From positions 1 to 57,464 of IMG/VR virus record IMGVR_UViG_3300017917_004798: DNA of 57,464 bases. One strand, given 5' to 3'. Below, one piece after another: positions 17,176 through 24,069 of this stretch. Below the pieces are notes generated by a model. It was not told the origin of the DNA and made no database searches. It saw only the letters and a program-made list of their open reading frames with translations. Source of the DNA: a virus. The position numbers and the translations under genes are program-made. The first letter of the stretch is position 1, and every line of letters starts with the position of its first letter.

Positions 17176-18083
17176 ATTTTATGTTGTATATATATTGATT
17201 TTATATGTTTATTAAATATACTATTCTCTATTTGGGGGAGGAAATAATCTATTGATTTTTTATACTTTTGTATAGGTTTTTTATCCAATAAAAAATCTTC
17301 TTCAAAAAGAAACAAACATTTGATATTATTTTCAGTATAAAATTTAATTTTTTCATTCATCCTATCTTTATAAACACCCACATTAGACATCCCAAAAATT
17401 TCTATAAATGTTCTACTTTTAGGAAGATAAATATCAGGGGAATAATTTTTACCTTTATAAGAAATTCTTACATTTGTAAAATATTTCACATCTGATTCAT
17501 ACAAGTAATCTGCTATTTTTTCTTCCCATGTTGATAAAAATTTATCCCCCCTTGAATTATAATATGAATTATAATCCCCAGAATAGAACCGTTCTATAGA
17601 ATGATATGTGGCATATTCTTCAGGAGTAAGAAATTTTTTTCTTATGTTGCGTATGCATACTCCATCTATATTTTTTATGATTCCCATCTGGTCATTTCCT
17701 ATTCCTTTTTTACTTCCATCTAGGATATCTTGGATATCTTGGTCTGTTAATTTATGTGAAGATATTTTAGGGGTTTGAAAGTGATTGATTATGTTTTGAT
17801 TTGATGTTTTATGAATTACTTGCTCTAATGAGTGATTAGATGTATTAGTATAATTTGTAATTTTTGATTTTGTCCCAGTATATGGAAATAATTTAATTGC
17901 TTCTAATATTTTGTTTTCTAATTCTTTATCTAATTCTAAGGAATTAGAGCAATATTTGTTTATGATTGTACTAACAGAACTTCTATTTAATCCTAATTGG
18001 TCTGCTACCCAATATTTCCCCTTTTCTTGGTTTTGTAAATATAGAGAAATAATTTTTTCTTTATCCAATGTATTTCTATTCAT
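17172..18083 (-). CDS. Homing-type endonuclease with HTH and PD-(D/E)XK-like domain
   Basis: This is a 303-aa protein. The N-terminus (KIISLYLQNQEKGKYWVADQLG, then NRSSVSTIINKY) is a helix-turn-helix; a second HTH-like segment follows near residue 115. The C-terminal domain has SPDIYLPKSRTFIEIFGM and NIKCLFLFEEDF, the pattern of a PD-(D/E)XK/Vsr-like nuclease. It sits between the two queD-like genes, preceded by the ATATTTATAA box and ending in an ATGA overlap with queD paralog A. The gene is strongly AT-rich compared with its neighbours. Confidence 0.75.
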   Translation of the reverse strand: MNRNTLDKEKIISLYLQNQEKGKYWVADQLGLNRSSVSTIINKYCSNSLELDKELENKILEAIKLFPYTGTKSKITNYTNTSNHSLEQVIHKTSNQNIINHFQTPKISSHKLTDQDIQDILDGSKKGIGNDQMGIIKNIDGVCIRNIRKKFLTPEEYATYHSIERFYSGDYNSYYNSRGDKFLSTWEEKIADYLYESDVKYFTNVRISYKGKNYSPDIYLPKSRTFIEIFGMSNVGVYKDRMNEKIKFYTENNIKCLFLFEEDFLLDKKPIQKYKKSIDYFLPQIENSIFNKHIKSIYIQHKI

Positions 18084-18095
18084 GGTAGTGTTTTA

Positions 18096-18105
18096 TTATA
18101 AATAT
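18096..18105 (-). promoter_or_regulatory. ATATTTATAA box (late-type promoter candidate)
   Basis: Minus-strand ATATTTATAATAAAA, 12 bases before the ATG at 18083. Flanking GGTGTT and AACAC can pair imperfectly around it. Confidence 0.5.
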
Positions 18106-18130
18106 TAACACCATGCATAAAAATGCATTT

Positions 18131-18676
18131 CTATAATAAAGCTATCCCACTATTTTTATCATGTTCCCAAGTTTCAACTTTAATACATCTGCTATCTACT
18201 CCAAAATCTGAAAGAATTTTGTTTAGGTTATCTAGTACAAATTCGGAGAATCGTTCACATCCAACTTGGGGGAGTTCAACTAAATCAATGATTTTGTTGG
18301 TGTGAAGATATTTAAATGATTCTAATTCAGGATCATCAGATGCTACAAATGTTTTATAATTAAAAGTTAATTCAAACCATTCATGTATGTAATTACACAA
18401 TTCAGGATAATCTTTTAAGTCAGTATTAAAAGTTAATTCAAACCATATTTTGTAAGCATGGGTAAAACGGCAATGTGTTCCTTCTGCTTTCCATTGGCGA
18501 AAACAAGATGTAAATCTATTTGTCTTCCAAAGGGTATTTGTAATTTTTACCATATTATTTTTGTTTTTCCATTTTATCCATTCCTCTGGTGTCATTGAAT
18601 CTAAAGCTGAATCTAATTCTTCGTTTAATTTATCCCAATTAGCCATTGTATCTTGTTTTATATTCTTCCCATCCAT
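18131..18676 (-). CDS. queD: QueD-like paralog B, catalytic Asp-His replaced
   Basis: This is a 181-aa protein. After a 45-residue helical extension (KLNEELDSALDSMTPEEW) comes NRFTSCFRQWKAEGTHCRFTHAY, with the Cys (residue 58) and zinc-site region of QueD. SDDPELESF, VELPQVGCERFSEF and VETWEH continue the fold. The DFG segment is missing and the expected FDH is FNY, so the Asp-His pair is absent. The segment WFELTFN occurs twice, 22 residues apart, encoded by a 22-base perfect repeat. It may be a structural partner of paralog A, a new activity, or decaying. It overlaps queC by 38 bases. Confidence 0.75.
   Translation of the reverse strand: MDGKNIKQDTMANWDKLNEELDSALDSMTPEEWIKWKNKNNMVKITNTLWKTNRFTSCFRQWKAEGTHCRFTHAYKIWFELTFNTDLKDYPELCNYIHEWFELTFNYKTFVASDDPELESFKYLHTNKIIDLVELPQVGCERFSEFVLDNLNKILSDFGVDSRCIKVETWEHDKNSGIALL
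18359..18446 (-). repeat. 22-bp direct repeat inside queD paralog B
   Basis: ATTAAAAGTTAATTCAAACC (first 20 of 22 bases, plus strand) occurs at 18359-18380 and again at 18425-18446, in the same reading frame and 66 bases apart. It encodes WFELTFN twice. Confidence 0.85.
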
Positions 18677-19346
18677 TTGCTCTTAATTGGCATGCTGGGC
18701 AGAATGGGTCTTCTTCTGTTCCTTGCTCAGAACTCCAACCCCATTTAAATTGGTATAAACGTTGTCCGTTATAGCAAGTGTGGGAGAGTTGGATTACATC
18801 TTCTAAACATCCTTCATCTACTGCTAATTTAAATGTATCTGCTTTGTCTAAGTACATTAGTGGGGTTTCAATGGTTAAACCGCTTGTATTTTCTCCAAAT
18901 ACACCCATTTCCATGGTTTTTAAAAGTTGATCGATAAAATCACGTCTACAGTCAGGGTAACCGCTATAATCTGTTTGACAAACCCCTGTCACCAAAGCAT
19001 CTGCTCCAACTTTTAAAGCATAAACATACGCGTTGTAAAGGAAAATACCGTTTCTCCCAGGTACAAATGAGGATGGTAAACCATATTTGTTAATCTGGGA
19101 TACATCTCCATTTGATGTTAAAGCACTTTCAGCTAAAAACCCAAGTGATTGATCTAGATTAACTACAATTTGTTTTACACCTGTTTTTTCAAGTATTTTT
19201 TTAGATTGTTCTATTTCAATGTCATGTTTTTGACCATATTGGAATGTAATGGCTTCTACTTGTTCGTATCTGTTTAAGGCCCAATACAAACATGTGGTGG
19301 AGTCTTGACCACCAGAAAATACTACAATTGCTTTTCCTTTGTTCAT
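18639..19346 (-). CDS. queC: 7-cyano-7-deazaguanine synthase (QueC)
   Basis: This 235-aa protein has the PP-loop SGGQDSTTCL, the segment SSFVPGRNGIFL, and the zinc site formed by HTCYNG and CPACQLRANGWEEY. QueC uses ATP and ammonia to turn 7-carboxy-7-deazaguanine into preQ0. Nothing is fused to it. Its ATG overlaps the upstream gene's stop as ATGA and its end overlaps the queD-like gene, so the cluster is an operon. Confidence 0.96.
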   Translation of the reverse strand: MNKGKAIVVFSGGQDSTTCLYWALNRYEQVEAITFQYGQKHDIEIEQSKKILEKTGVKQIVVNLDQSLGFLAESALTSNGDVSQINKYGLPSSFVPGRNGIFLYNAYVYALKVGADALVTGVCQTDYSGYPDCRRDFIDQLLKTMEMGVFGENTSGLTIETPLMYLDKADTFKLAVDEGCLEDVIQLSHTCYNGQRLYQFKWGWSSEQGTEEDPFCPACQLRANGWEEYKTRYNG

Positions 19347-19780
19347 ATATAATTGTTTACGTTAATAACTTTATTGTTTACCATATCATTAGATATTTGT
19401 CTAAATATACGTTCTATTTTTTGGTTTAGCAAGGATAAATCAGAATAGTCTATATGATATGATGGTTTATAGTAATCGGTTTCAATGTCTTGTATAAGGT
19501 CCTCTAGTTGGTATATTTCACCTAATGGCTCTTTCCACAGCAATTTCACCAAATCACGTTCTTTTAATGTGTTTGTGGTGTATCGTTTAATGTCCCGTAA
19601 CCATCCATTTAATTTACCTTGCCAATGTGGTTGATTTTTGGAGGTAGGGTACATCAGTATTTTGAGTAGTTCTCTACTAGTATTTAAGCTAAGGTCCCGG
19701 GTTTTGTCCATGGCTACTTTTCTGGAGTATGCCATTTCGAATATTTTGGTTTCAATTAGTATGTCTAGTAGTTTGGTCAT
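19343..19780 (-). CDS. Unknown protein with a LLDILIE leader
   Basis: This 145-aa protein starts MTKLLDILIETKIFEMAYSR. The first 11 residues match the leader of the proteins at 29508-30227 and 3798-4772. The body is helical (LNTSRELLKILMYP, KLNGWLRDIKRYTTNTLKERDLVKLLW) with no recognised domain. If the leader is a capsid-targeting sequence cut after LIE, this would be a head-internal protein, yet it lies inside the preQ0 operon with an ATGA overlap onto queC. Confidence 0.6.
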   Translation of the reverse strand: MTKLLDILIETKIFEMAYSRKVAMDKTRDLSLNTSRELLKILMYPTSKNQPHWQGKLNGWLRDIKRYTTNTLKERDLVKLLWKEPLGEIYQLEDLIQDIETDYYKPSYHIDYSDLSLLNQKIERIFRQISNDMVNNKVINVNNYI

Positions 19781-19782
19781 TT

Positions 19783-19926
19783 CTATAGCTTGTTTGCTAT
19801 TTTTCTGATTGTTTCCTCATCTTCTGCACTTAAACGCAAACGTGACATTGGCTTTAATAATTTTAAAATTATATCGTGCCATTCTTGGTCTAGTGTATTA
19901 CTGTTTTTCGGATAATTCTTTGCCAT
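19783..19926 (-). CDS. Small ORF of 47 aa, unknown
   Basis: It runs from ATG 19926 to TAG 19783. It reads MAKNYPKNSNTLDQEW, then an amphipathic helix (IILKLLKPMSRLRLSAEDEE) and RKIANKL. It overlaps the next small ORF upstream by 29 bases in another frame and stops 3 bases before the next start. The composition is protein-like and the spacing fits the operon, so I consider it probably real. Confidence 0.5.
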   Translation of the reverse strand: MAKNYPKNSNTLDQEWHDIILKLLKPMSRLRLSAEDEETIRKIANKL

Positions 19927-20074
19927 ATGGTTCTTTATTTAATTTATCAAATTCTGCTTTTGGTAGGCCCCTCATTAACATATAAGCTTCAAAGTCAATA
20001 TCCAAGAGTCTCCAATGGTTATGCCACTCTAGCTTCCAGAGTTTGCGATATCCTTCAAATGTTTCTTTACTCAT
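19898..20074 (-). CDS. Small ORF of 58 aa, unknown
   Basis: It runs from ATG 20074 to TAA 19898. It reads MSKETFEGYRKLWKLEWHNH, then WRLLDIDFEAYMLMRGLPKAEF. It is rich in aromatic residues. Its ATG falls just after the TAA of the upstream gene at 20077, so it is in the same transcript. Function unknown. Confidence 0.55.
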   Translation of the reverse strand: MSKETFEGYRKLWKLEWHNHWRLLDIDFEAYMLMRGLPKAEFDKLNKEPYGKELSEKQ

Positions 20075-20076
20075 GG

Positions 20077-20337
20077 CTAAAATGGTAAATCATCATCTTC
20101 AAGATTTCCCATCCAATCGTGTCCTTCAGGTAAATCTTCATGGATTGAATTTGGTTCTCTAAAGTAGAATTCGAGGAAATCTTCTGGGTATAGAAGGACT
20201 ATACCTTCATATTTTGGGTTGGAGATTTCTCTGGTTTGTAGTTTAATACCTGCTTTACTAGCTGCGGCTGCTACTTCTTTGCCTAACTGTCCACCTGCTG
20301 GTTTTCCTAGGTAATCATATAAACTTAAATATTTCAT
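20077..20337 (-). CDS. Small protein with an SSB-like acidic tail, unknown
   Basis: This 86-aa protein has a Lys/Gly/Ala-rich N-terminus (GKPAGGQLGKEVAAAASKAGIK) and ends in EDDDLPF. That tail is almost the same as the DDDMPF end of this phage's gp32 and the DDDIPF end of bacterial SSB, the segment SSB uses to contact partner proteins. It may mimic or compete for those contacts. A hairpin and a GTATATT box lie upstream, so it heads the transcript running into queC. Confidence 0.6.
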   Translation of the reverse strand: MKYLSLYDYLGKPAGGQLGKEVAAAASKAGIKLQTREISNPKYEGIVLLYPEDFLEFYFREPNSIHEDLPEGHDWMGNLEDDDLPF

Positions 20338-20356
20338 AACTTAATTATTTTATATT

Positions 20357-20363
20357 AATATAC
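20357..20363 (-). promoter_or_regulatory. GTATATT promoter-like box
   Basis: Minus-strand ATTCGTATATTAATA, 19 bases before the ATG at 20337. It follows the hairpin at 20375-20397. Confidence 0.45.
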
Positions 20364-20374
20364 GAATAAAAGAT

Positions 20375-20397
20375 ATGGACTCCAAACTAGAGTCCAT
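20375..20397 (-). terminator. Terminator-like hairpin overlapping a stop codon
   Basis: ATGGACTC and GAGTCCAT form a perfect 8-bp stem with a 7-base loop containing the TAG of the upstream gene. ATCTTTTATTC follows on the minus strand. Confidence 0.65.
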
Positions 20398-21187
20398 TTA
20401 TTTCACGAAATTTTTCTACATTATATAGTACTAAATCTTCATTTACAAACTCTAAACTTATGTCTTGATATTTGTTCATGTTGGCCAATGGTTTTGAATA
20501 TAGGCCCATATTTGTATATGGTAGTTCTCCAATTGCAGCCATAATTGGGTTTGAAGTATCAATGGACTCTATACATTTGGTATTTTTGTACATTCCAAAT
20601 TCGATCGGAGAGCTTGTACCCAAGAGGTGGACTCGATCTGTATCTGTTAAAATACCATCGTTACATAATTGCGAGATAACCATAAAGCGTCCAATTGCTT
20701 TACCCAAATCTTTGTTTGGGTGTGGGCATACTTCGTTGTAGTATGAAGCACCATATGAATATGCTATTTTTCTATAGCCAAAATCTTTGTATGCTTGTGT
20801 ACATAGTACTGCTTCATGGTATGATTTTGCTTGCACTACAGCTACTTTCATTACTCCATCTGGTAGTTCAATTTGTGACCATAGTTTTGCGTTTCTAACT
20901 GATGCTGTGTAGTCCTCCCAGACATCCGGTATAAAAAAGTTTGATGGTTCTAGGATATTAATCCATTTTAAAAGAGTATCAGCATCCATGGAATAACCAA
21001 GTTCATGGAGGCTGTTATCGAGGTAAATTTCAATTCCCCTCTCCTTACATTTGATAAAATGGTTTCTGTATTCCTCGTTTGATTCTAATAAGTGGGGGAG
21101 AGCATACTGATAGTCGCAAAAGTCAAGGCTTTTCTCTAATAAGCAAAAAGGTACTTCATGACTTACAAGAATTTTTTTGTTTTTCAT
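20387..21187 (-). CDS. dpdA: TGT-like DNA transglycosylase (DpdA-like candidate)
   Basis: This is a 266-aa protein. The order of motifs fits the tRNA-guanine transglycosylase TIM barrel: IYLDNSLHELG (possible catalytic Asp), FFIPDVWEDYTAS, VMKVAVVQAKSYHEA (counterpart of GVVQG), FGYRKIAYSYGASYYNE, and RVHLLGTSSPIEFGMY with SIDTSNPIMAA. Phage DpdA proteins of this superfamily insert a 7-deazaguanine into DNA. The genes that make preQ0 lie directly downstream, which strongly favours DNA modification over tRNA modification. The assignment rests on motif order and context; similarity to well-known TGTs is distant. Confidence 0.75.
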   Translation of the reverse strand: MKNKKILVSHEVPFCLLEKSLDFCDYQYALPHLLESNEEYRNHFIKCKERGIEIYLDNSLHELGYSMDADTLLKWINILEPSNFFIPDVWEDYTASVRNAKLWSQIELPDGVMKVAVVQAKSYHEAVLCTQAYKDFGYRKIAYSYGASYYNEVCPHPNKDLGKAIGRFMVISQLCNDGILTDTDRVHLLGTSSPIEFGMYKNTKCIESIDTSNPIMAAIGELPYTNMGLYSKPLANMNKYQDISLEFVNEDLVLYNVEKFREINGL

Positions 21188-21210
21188 AATATAAATTTTA
21201 TTAAATATAA

Positions 21211-21819
21211 CTATTTTGTTTTATATTTCCAAATATACCCAGCGGAAGTTGCATTTTTTCCTTTTCTTAAAGCATTATTAATTGCTGTAGGGTTCCCATT
21301 AACATTTTTAGCTGCTTCTTCTATACTAGGATGTTCTCGGAGAAATTCCCCATGTTGGGTATATTGAAGAATAGGTTTATTATTGGCAGGGATAGGTTTT
21401 CCTTTTTTGGATTGGCTAAGTTTAAGTTTATTTTCTTCACTTCGGGTTTTACCTTTCCAATGGGAATTTTTTCTTTTTCCTACATTCAATTTTCCTTTCT
21501 CACTAATAAGTTTTTTAGTATTTTCATTATGAGCTTCCACCCCACCTCCTCCAGGATTTGAATTTAAACCTTTATTATATGAGTTATAAAATTTAATCCA
21601 ATGTTTTTCTCGTTGAGCTAATGAATCTTCAATATCTTCTAAAATTTCAAAAGTATGGTTTTCAAATCCGTATGTTTCAAAAGATTGGTTTAATTTAGGT
21701 TGTTTTGTTGTTTTACTACGGTTTTTGTAATTCATCCATCTAACATGAATATTTTGAGAACACCCTATATAAATCTCTCCTTTTGGATTTGTAATCTTAT
21801 AAATTCCACTTTTTTTCAT
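21211..21819 (-). CDS. GIY-YIG homing endonuclease
   Basis: This 202-aa protein starts with SGIYKITNPKGEIYIGCSQN, the GIY-YIG catalytic core, with the Arg in VRWMNYK and the Glu in AQREKHWI. A NUMOD3-like segment (SEENKLKLSQSKKGKPIP) and a C-terminal IENR1/NUMOD1-like DNA-binding helix (SIEEAAKNVNGNPTAINNAL) follow. It is freestanding, sits upstream of the DpdA-like gene, and has an ATATTTATAA box 12 bases before its ATG. Confidence 0.92.
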   Translation of the reverse strand: MKKSGIYKITNPKGEIYIGCSQNIHVRWMNYKNRSKTTKQPKLNQSFETYGFENHTFEILEDIEDSLAQREKHWIKFYNSYNKGLNSNPGGGGVEAHNENTKKLISEKGKLNVGKRKNSHWKGKTRSEENKLKLSQSKKGKPIPANNKPILQYTQHGEFLREHPSIEEAAKNVNGNPTAINNALRKGKNATSAGYIWKYKTK

Positions 21820-21831
21820 ATCTTCCGTTTA

Positions 21832-21841
21832 TTATAAATAT
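21832..21841 (-). promoter_or_regulatory. ATATTTATAA box (late-type promoter candidate)
   Basis: Minus-strand ATATTTATAATAAACGG, directly upstream of the GIY-YIG gene. Confidence 0.5.
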
Positions 21842-21888
21842 GTGGGAGACAATAAAAAATGTGGGGGGCAATAAAATATTTTACAATT

Positions 21889-22038
21889 TTATTTCATGTA
21901 GTTTATAGGGGAATCAAAGCGACTTCTATATATTTTTTTACCGCAATTAACACAAGTATGTTCTACAAGCATTGACCCTAAAAACCCTGTTTTTACATAA
22001 AAATGTAAACAGAATAATTTTTTTAAATATTTTTTCAT
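21889..22038 (-). CDS. Small zinc-ribbon-like ORF of 49 aa
   Basis: It runs from ATG 22038, overlapping the upstream stop as ATGA, to TAA 21889. It has KKLFCLHFYVKTG and, 18 residues on, HTCVNCGKKIYRS: a Cys/His pair plus a CxxC knuckle as in short phage zinc-ribbon proteins. It occupies most of a 215-base stretch that otherwise has no gene. The metal-binding pattern and coupling make it likely to be real. Confidence 0.6.
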   Translation of the reverse strand: MKKYLKKLFCLHFYVKTGFLGSMLVEHTCVNCGKKIYRSRFDSPINYMK

Positions 22039-22412
22039 GTATTTAATATAAGTTCTTCTCCTGTTAATGCAAAGTAAAGATTTTGAAGTTGGTGCACATA
22101 TTTTAATAGTTTTCTATTTTTTATTTGAAACCCAGAACCTAATTCATTAGGGTATACACCCCATTCAAACTCTGTATTATCAGGTACATTTTTAATGTAT
22201 ATAACACCATTTGAATAATCAGCATGATGTCTGGTGAAATCAAACTTCAACAACCATTCTTCAGTTAGTGGAATAGGGATAAGTTCATCAATACTTATTG
22301 TAGGATAACCATAATTAAGATTAATACCCCCATGTGTTATATCACAAACAGTAACCTCAGCATTAAATCTATCATTAACATAATTTCCAATTCTTAATTC
22401 ACTTGCTTTCAT
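22035..22412 (-). CDS. Conserved Bacteroidota-type phage protein
   Basis: This is a 125-aa protein from ATG 22412 (a TTG at 22448 is less likely). MKASELRIGNYV at the start, LTEEWLLKFDF in the middle and KYVHQLQNLYFALTGEEL at the end are hallmarks of a hypothetical family I know from Bacteroidota genomes and their phages. Function unknown. It is the best host clue in the window. ATGA overlap with the zinc-ribbon-like ORF downstream. Confidence 0.8.
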   Translation of the reverse strand: MKASELRIGNYVNDRFNAEVTVCDITHGGINLNYGYPTISIDELIPIPLTEEWLLKFDFTRHHADYSNGVIYIKNVPDNTEFEWGVYPNELGSGFQIKNRKLLKYVHQLQNLYFALTGEELILNT

Positions 22413-22416
22413 GGCA

Positions 22417-22677
22417 TTAATTATATGCAAAATTTGTTTCCTGGGCAACTATTCTAAATTCCATTGTATCATCTTCTACTACTCTAAAGCGCGTAGCATC
22501 ATAGCCAATCCATTTCATGCCCCATTTGGTGGTTCCTTGGTTTGGAGCGCCTTTAAGCATGTATACTCGTTGATCTAGATAATTGGTGTGTTCAGTTTCT
22601 ACAATGTATTCTTGTCCTTCTTTCACGTTTGCTCCAAGGGGGAGATTTCTGTCGTTAATGCATACTACTTTCTTCAT
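22417..22677 (-). CDS. Small protein, unknown
   Basis: This 86-aa protein (MKKVVCINDRNLPLGANVKEGQEYIV) has the look of a small beta-barrel, with KVVCIND and GQEYIVETE as strands. Similar short proteins occur in Bacteroidota and phage genomes without assigned function. ATGA overlap with the upstream transglycosylase gene; 4 bases separate it from the next gene. Confidence 0.65.
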   Translation of the reverse strand: MKKVVCINDRNLPLGANVKEGQEYIVETEHTNYLDQRVYMLKGAPNQGTTKWGMKWIGYDATRFRVVEDDTMEFRIVAQETNFAYN

Positions 22678-23189
22678 TTCCAGTTTATTTTATGGTTTAG
22701 TACTTTAATAGCGTATCCGTTTATTTGGGGGTATCCTGTGTTGTAGTACCCAAATACAATTCCCCAGTTTCTATATTTCTTGTACAATCTGCGGAGCATT
22801 TTCATGGATGTACGCACATTGTATTTTATGTCTGTTTTCAATTGCTCGCGGGAAACATGGTCTTTGTTTAATCCTCTGGCAGTGGATAGTAATATTTGCA
22901 TAGGTCCAAGTGCATTTGCGCTGGATGTTTGTGCTGGGTTGTATCTCCAGTGGAATGGTCCGTTATATCCAGTTTCTACTTTAGCTACTCCATATGCATA
23001 GCGTTTTGGTATATCAAATGAATCCGCGTAATATTCTATGTAATGGTACATTTGAATGCATGGGGGATCGATTGGGGAGACAGGATTGGATGAACGAATA
23101 TATTCTTTGGGTGGTGGTGGGTCTGGTGTGTAGGATACCATTAACAGTAGTCCCAAAGTAGCGATAAATAAAAATTTTAGTTTATTCAT
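22674..23189 (-). CDS. Exported lytic transglycosylase (SLT-like)
   Basis: This 171-aa protein has a signal peptide (KLKFLFIATLGLLLMVS) and a Pro-rich linker (PDPPPPKEY), then a lysozyme-fold domain: KRYAYGVAKVETGYNG holds the catalytic Glu, SSANALGPMQILLSTARGL is the GLMQ-type motif, and GIVFGYYNTG closes the site. It would cleave peptidoglycan in the periplasm, at lysis or during envelope interaction. It is encoded in the same transcript as the membrane protein immediately upstream. Confidence 0.88.
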   Translation of the reverse strand: MNKLKFLFIATLGLLLMVSYTPDPPPPKEYIRSSNPVSPIDPPCIQMYHYIEYYADSFDIPKRYAYGVAKVETGYNGPFHWRYNPAQTSSANALGPMQILLSTARGLNKDHVSREQLKTDIKYNVRTSMKMLRRLYKKYRNWGIVFGYYNTGYPQINGYAIKVLNHKINWK

Positions 23190-23500
23190 TTTTCAATTGC
23201 GTTTTGGTAAATACGATTAGTGTACATTTTAAATATAGTCATTCCTATTCCATCCGAGTAGATAATGTATTTTCCTGTTTTCTTGTCAAATATCAAGAGT
23301 TCGTTGCTTTCGTTTACAGCAATGGAAACTTCGTTTTCATCATATGCGTGCGAGTATGGGTTTTCTTGTGGAGTTAGATTGGTGGATGGGAATCTTTTTC
23401 CGATGAAGAAACCAATTACTAGAGCTCCTACAATAATTACATATGTAAATGCTTTTTTGGCCAGGGCGATAGCCTTTTCTTTGTTCACAACTGCTTTCAT
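23186..23500 (-). CDS. Single-pass membrane protein, unknown
   Basis: This is a 104-aa protein from ATG 23500. A basic N-terminus (NKEKAIALAKKAF) precedes one strong membrane helix (YVIIVGALVIGFFIG), and the C-terminal 70 residues should face the periplasm. ATGA overlap with the exported transglycosylase suggests joint function in the envelope, for example as a spanin-like or lysis accessory protein, though no spanin coiled coil is seen. Confidence 0.65.
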   Translation of the reverse strand: MKAVVNKEKAIALAKKAFTYVIIVGALVIGFFIGKRFPSTNLTPQENPYSHAYDENEVSIAVNESNELLIFDKKTGKYIIYSDGIGMTIFKMYTNRIYQNAIEK

Positions 23501-23522
23501 ATAACTTAATTTTAGGTTTATA

Positions 23523-24035
23523 TTAATATACGGATGGATATTTGGGGGGCCTACCTCTTCTTTCAATTTTCTTGCCTGAGCGTTCAAATGTCTTTAAGCA
23601 ATACATGTAGAATTCCTCAGTGGTGCCATCAAAATTTATAACGTGTTGGTCATACTGCTGGTTGGTCATGATGAATTCGCGGGTGAAGTTTTTCTTTAGT
23701 TCAGCCAATAGTTCGGATTCTATTTTGTTGAAGTCTTCCCATAGACGTTTCCTGCGGGCTAGATCTACTGCATTTTTCTCGATTAGTTTTTGAATATCTC
23801 CACGGTATTCTTGCATTTTAGCGTTGATTTCTAGCTCGCATAGTTGGGCTTGCCAGTAGTAGTGCGAGAATTCAAATTCACCGTTTTGTATGCGCTGCAG
23901 GAACGTTGCTCCTTTGGGGAGTGGTTTGACTTTGGAATCAAAGCGTCTCCACCATCTAAATTGGTTGTAATTTAGTGGTTGTAGTTTGCTGATTTCTTTG
24001 AGTACAAGATCGGGGTTGTCTATTTTGTATAACAT
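23523..24035 (-). CDS. Helical protein with a C-terminal AT-hook-like motif, unknown
   Basis: This 170-aa protein contains FRWWRRFDSKVKPLPKG near residue 27 and a long charged helical middle, and ends in KKIERRGRPPKYPSVY, an AT-hook-like motif. No domain is named. It may bind DNA. A GTATATT box lies 17 bases upstream of its ATG, and the box for the next gene overlaps its 3' end. Confidence 0.6.
   Translation of the reverse strand: MLYKIDNPDLVLKEISKLQPLNYNQFRWWRRFDSKVKPLPKGATFLQRIQNGEFEFSHYYWQAQLCELEINAKMQEYRGDIQKLIEKNAVDLARRKRLWEDFNKIESELLAELKKNFTREFIMTNQQYDQHVINFDGTTEEFYMYCLKTFERSGKKIERRGRPPKYPSVY
23525..23531 (-). promoter_or_regulatory. GTATATT promoter-like box
   Basis: Minus-strand ATCCGTATATTAATA, 24 bases before the ATG at 23500; the sequence after the box resembles the one upstream of 20337. 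Confidence 0.4.
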
Positions 24036-24052
24036 AACCTTAATTTAAATGA

Positions 24053-24059
24053 AATATAC
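24053..24059 (-). promoter_or_regulatory. GTATATT promoter-like box
   Basis: Minus-strand CTTTTGTATATTTCA between the membrane protein gene and the gene starting at 24035. Confidence 0.45.
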
Positions 24060-24069
24060 AAAAGAAATT

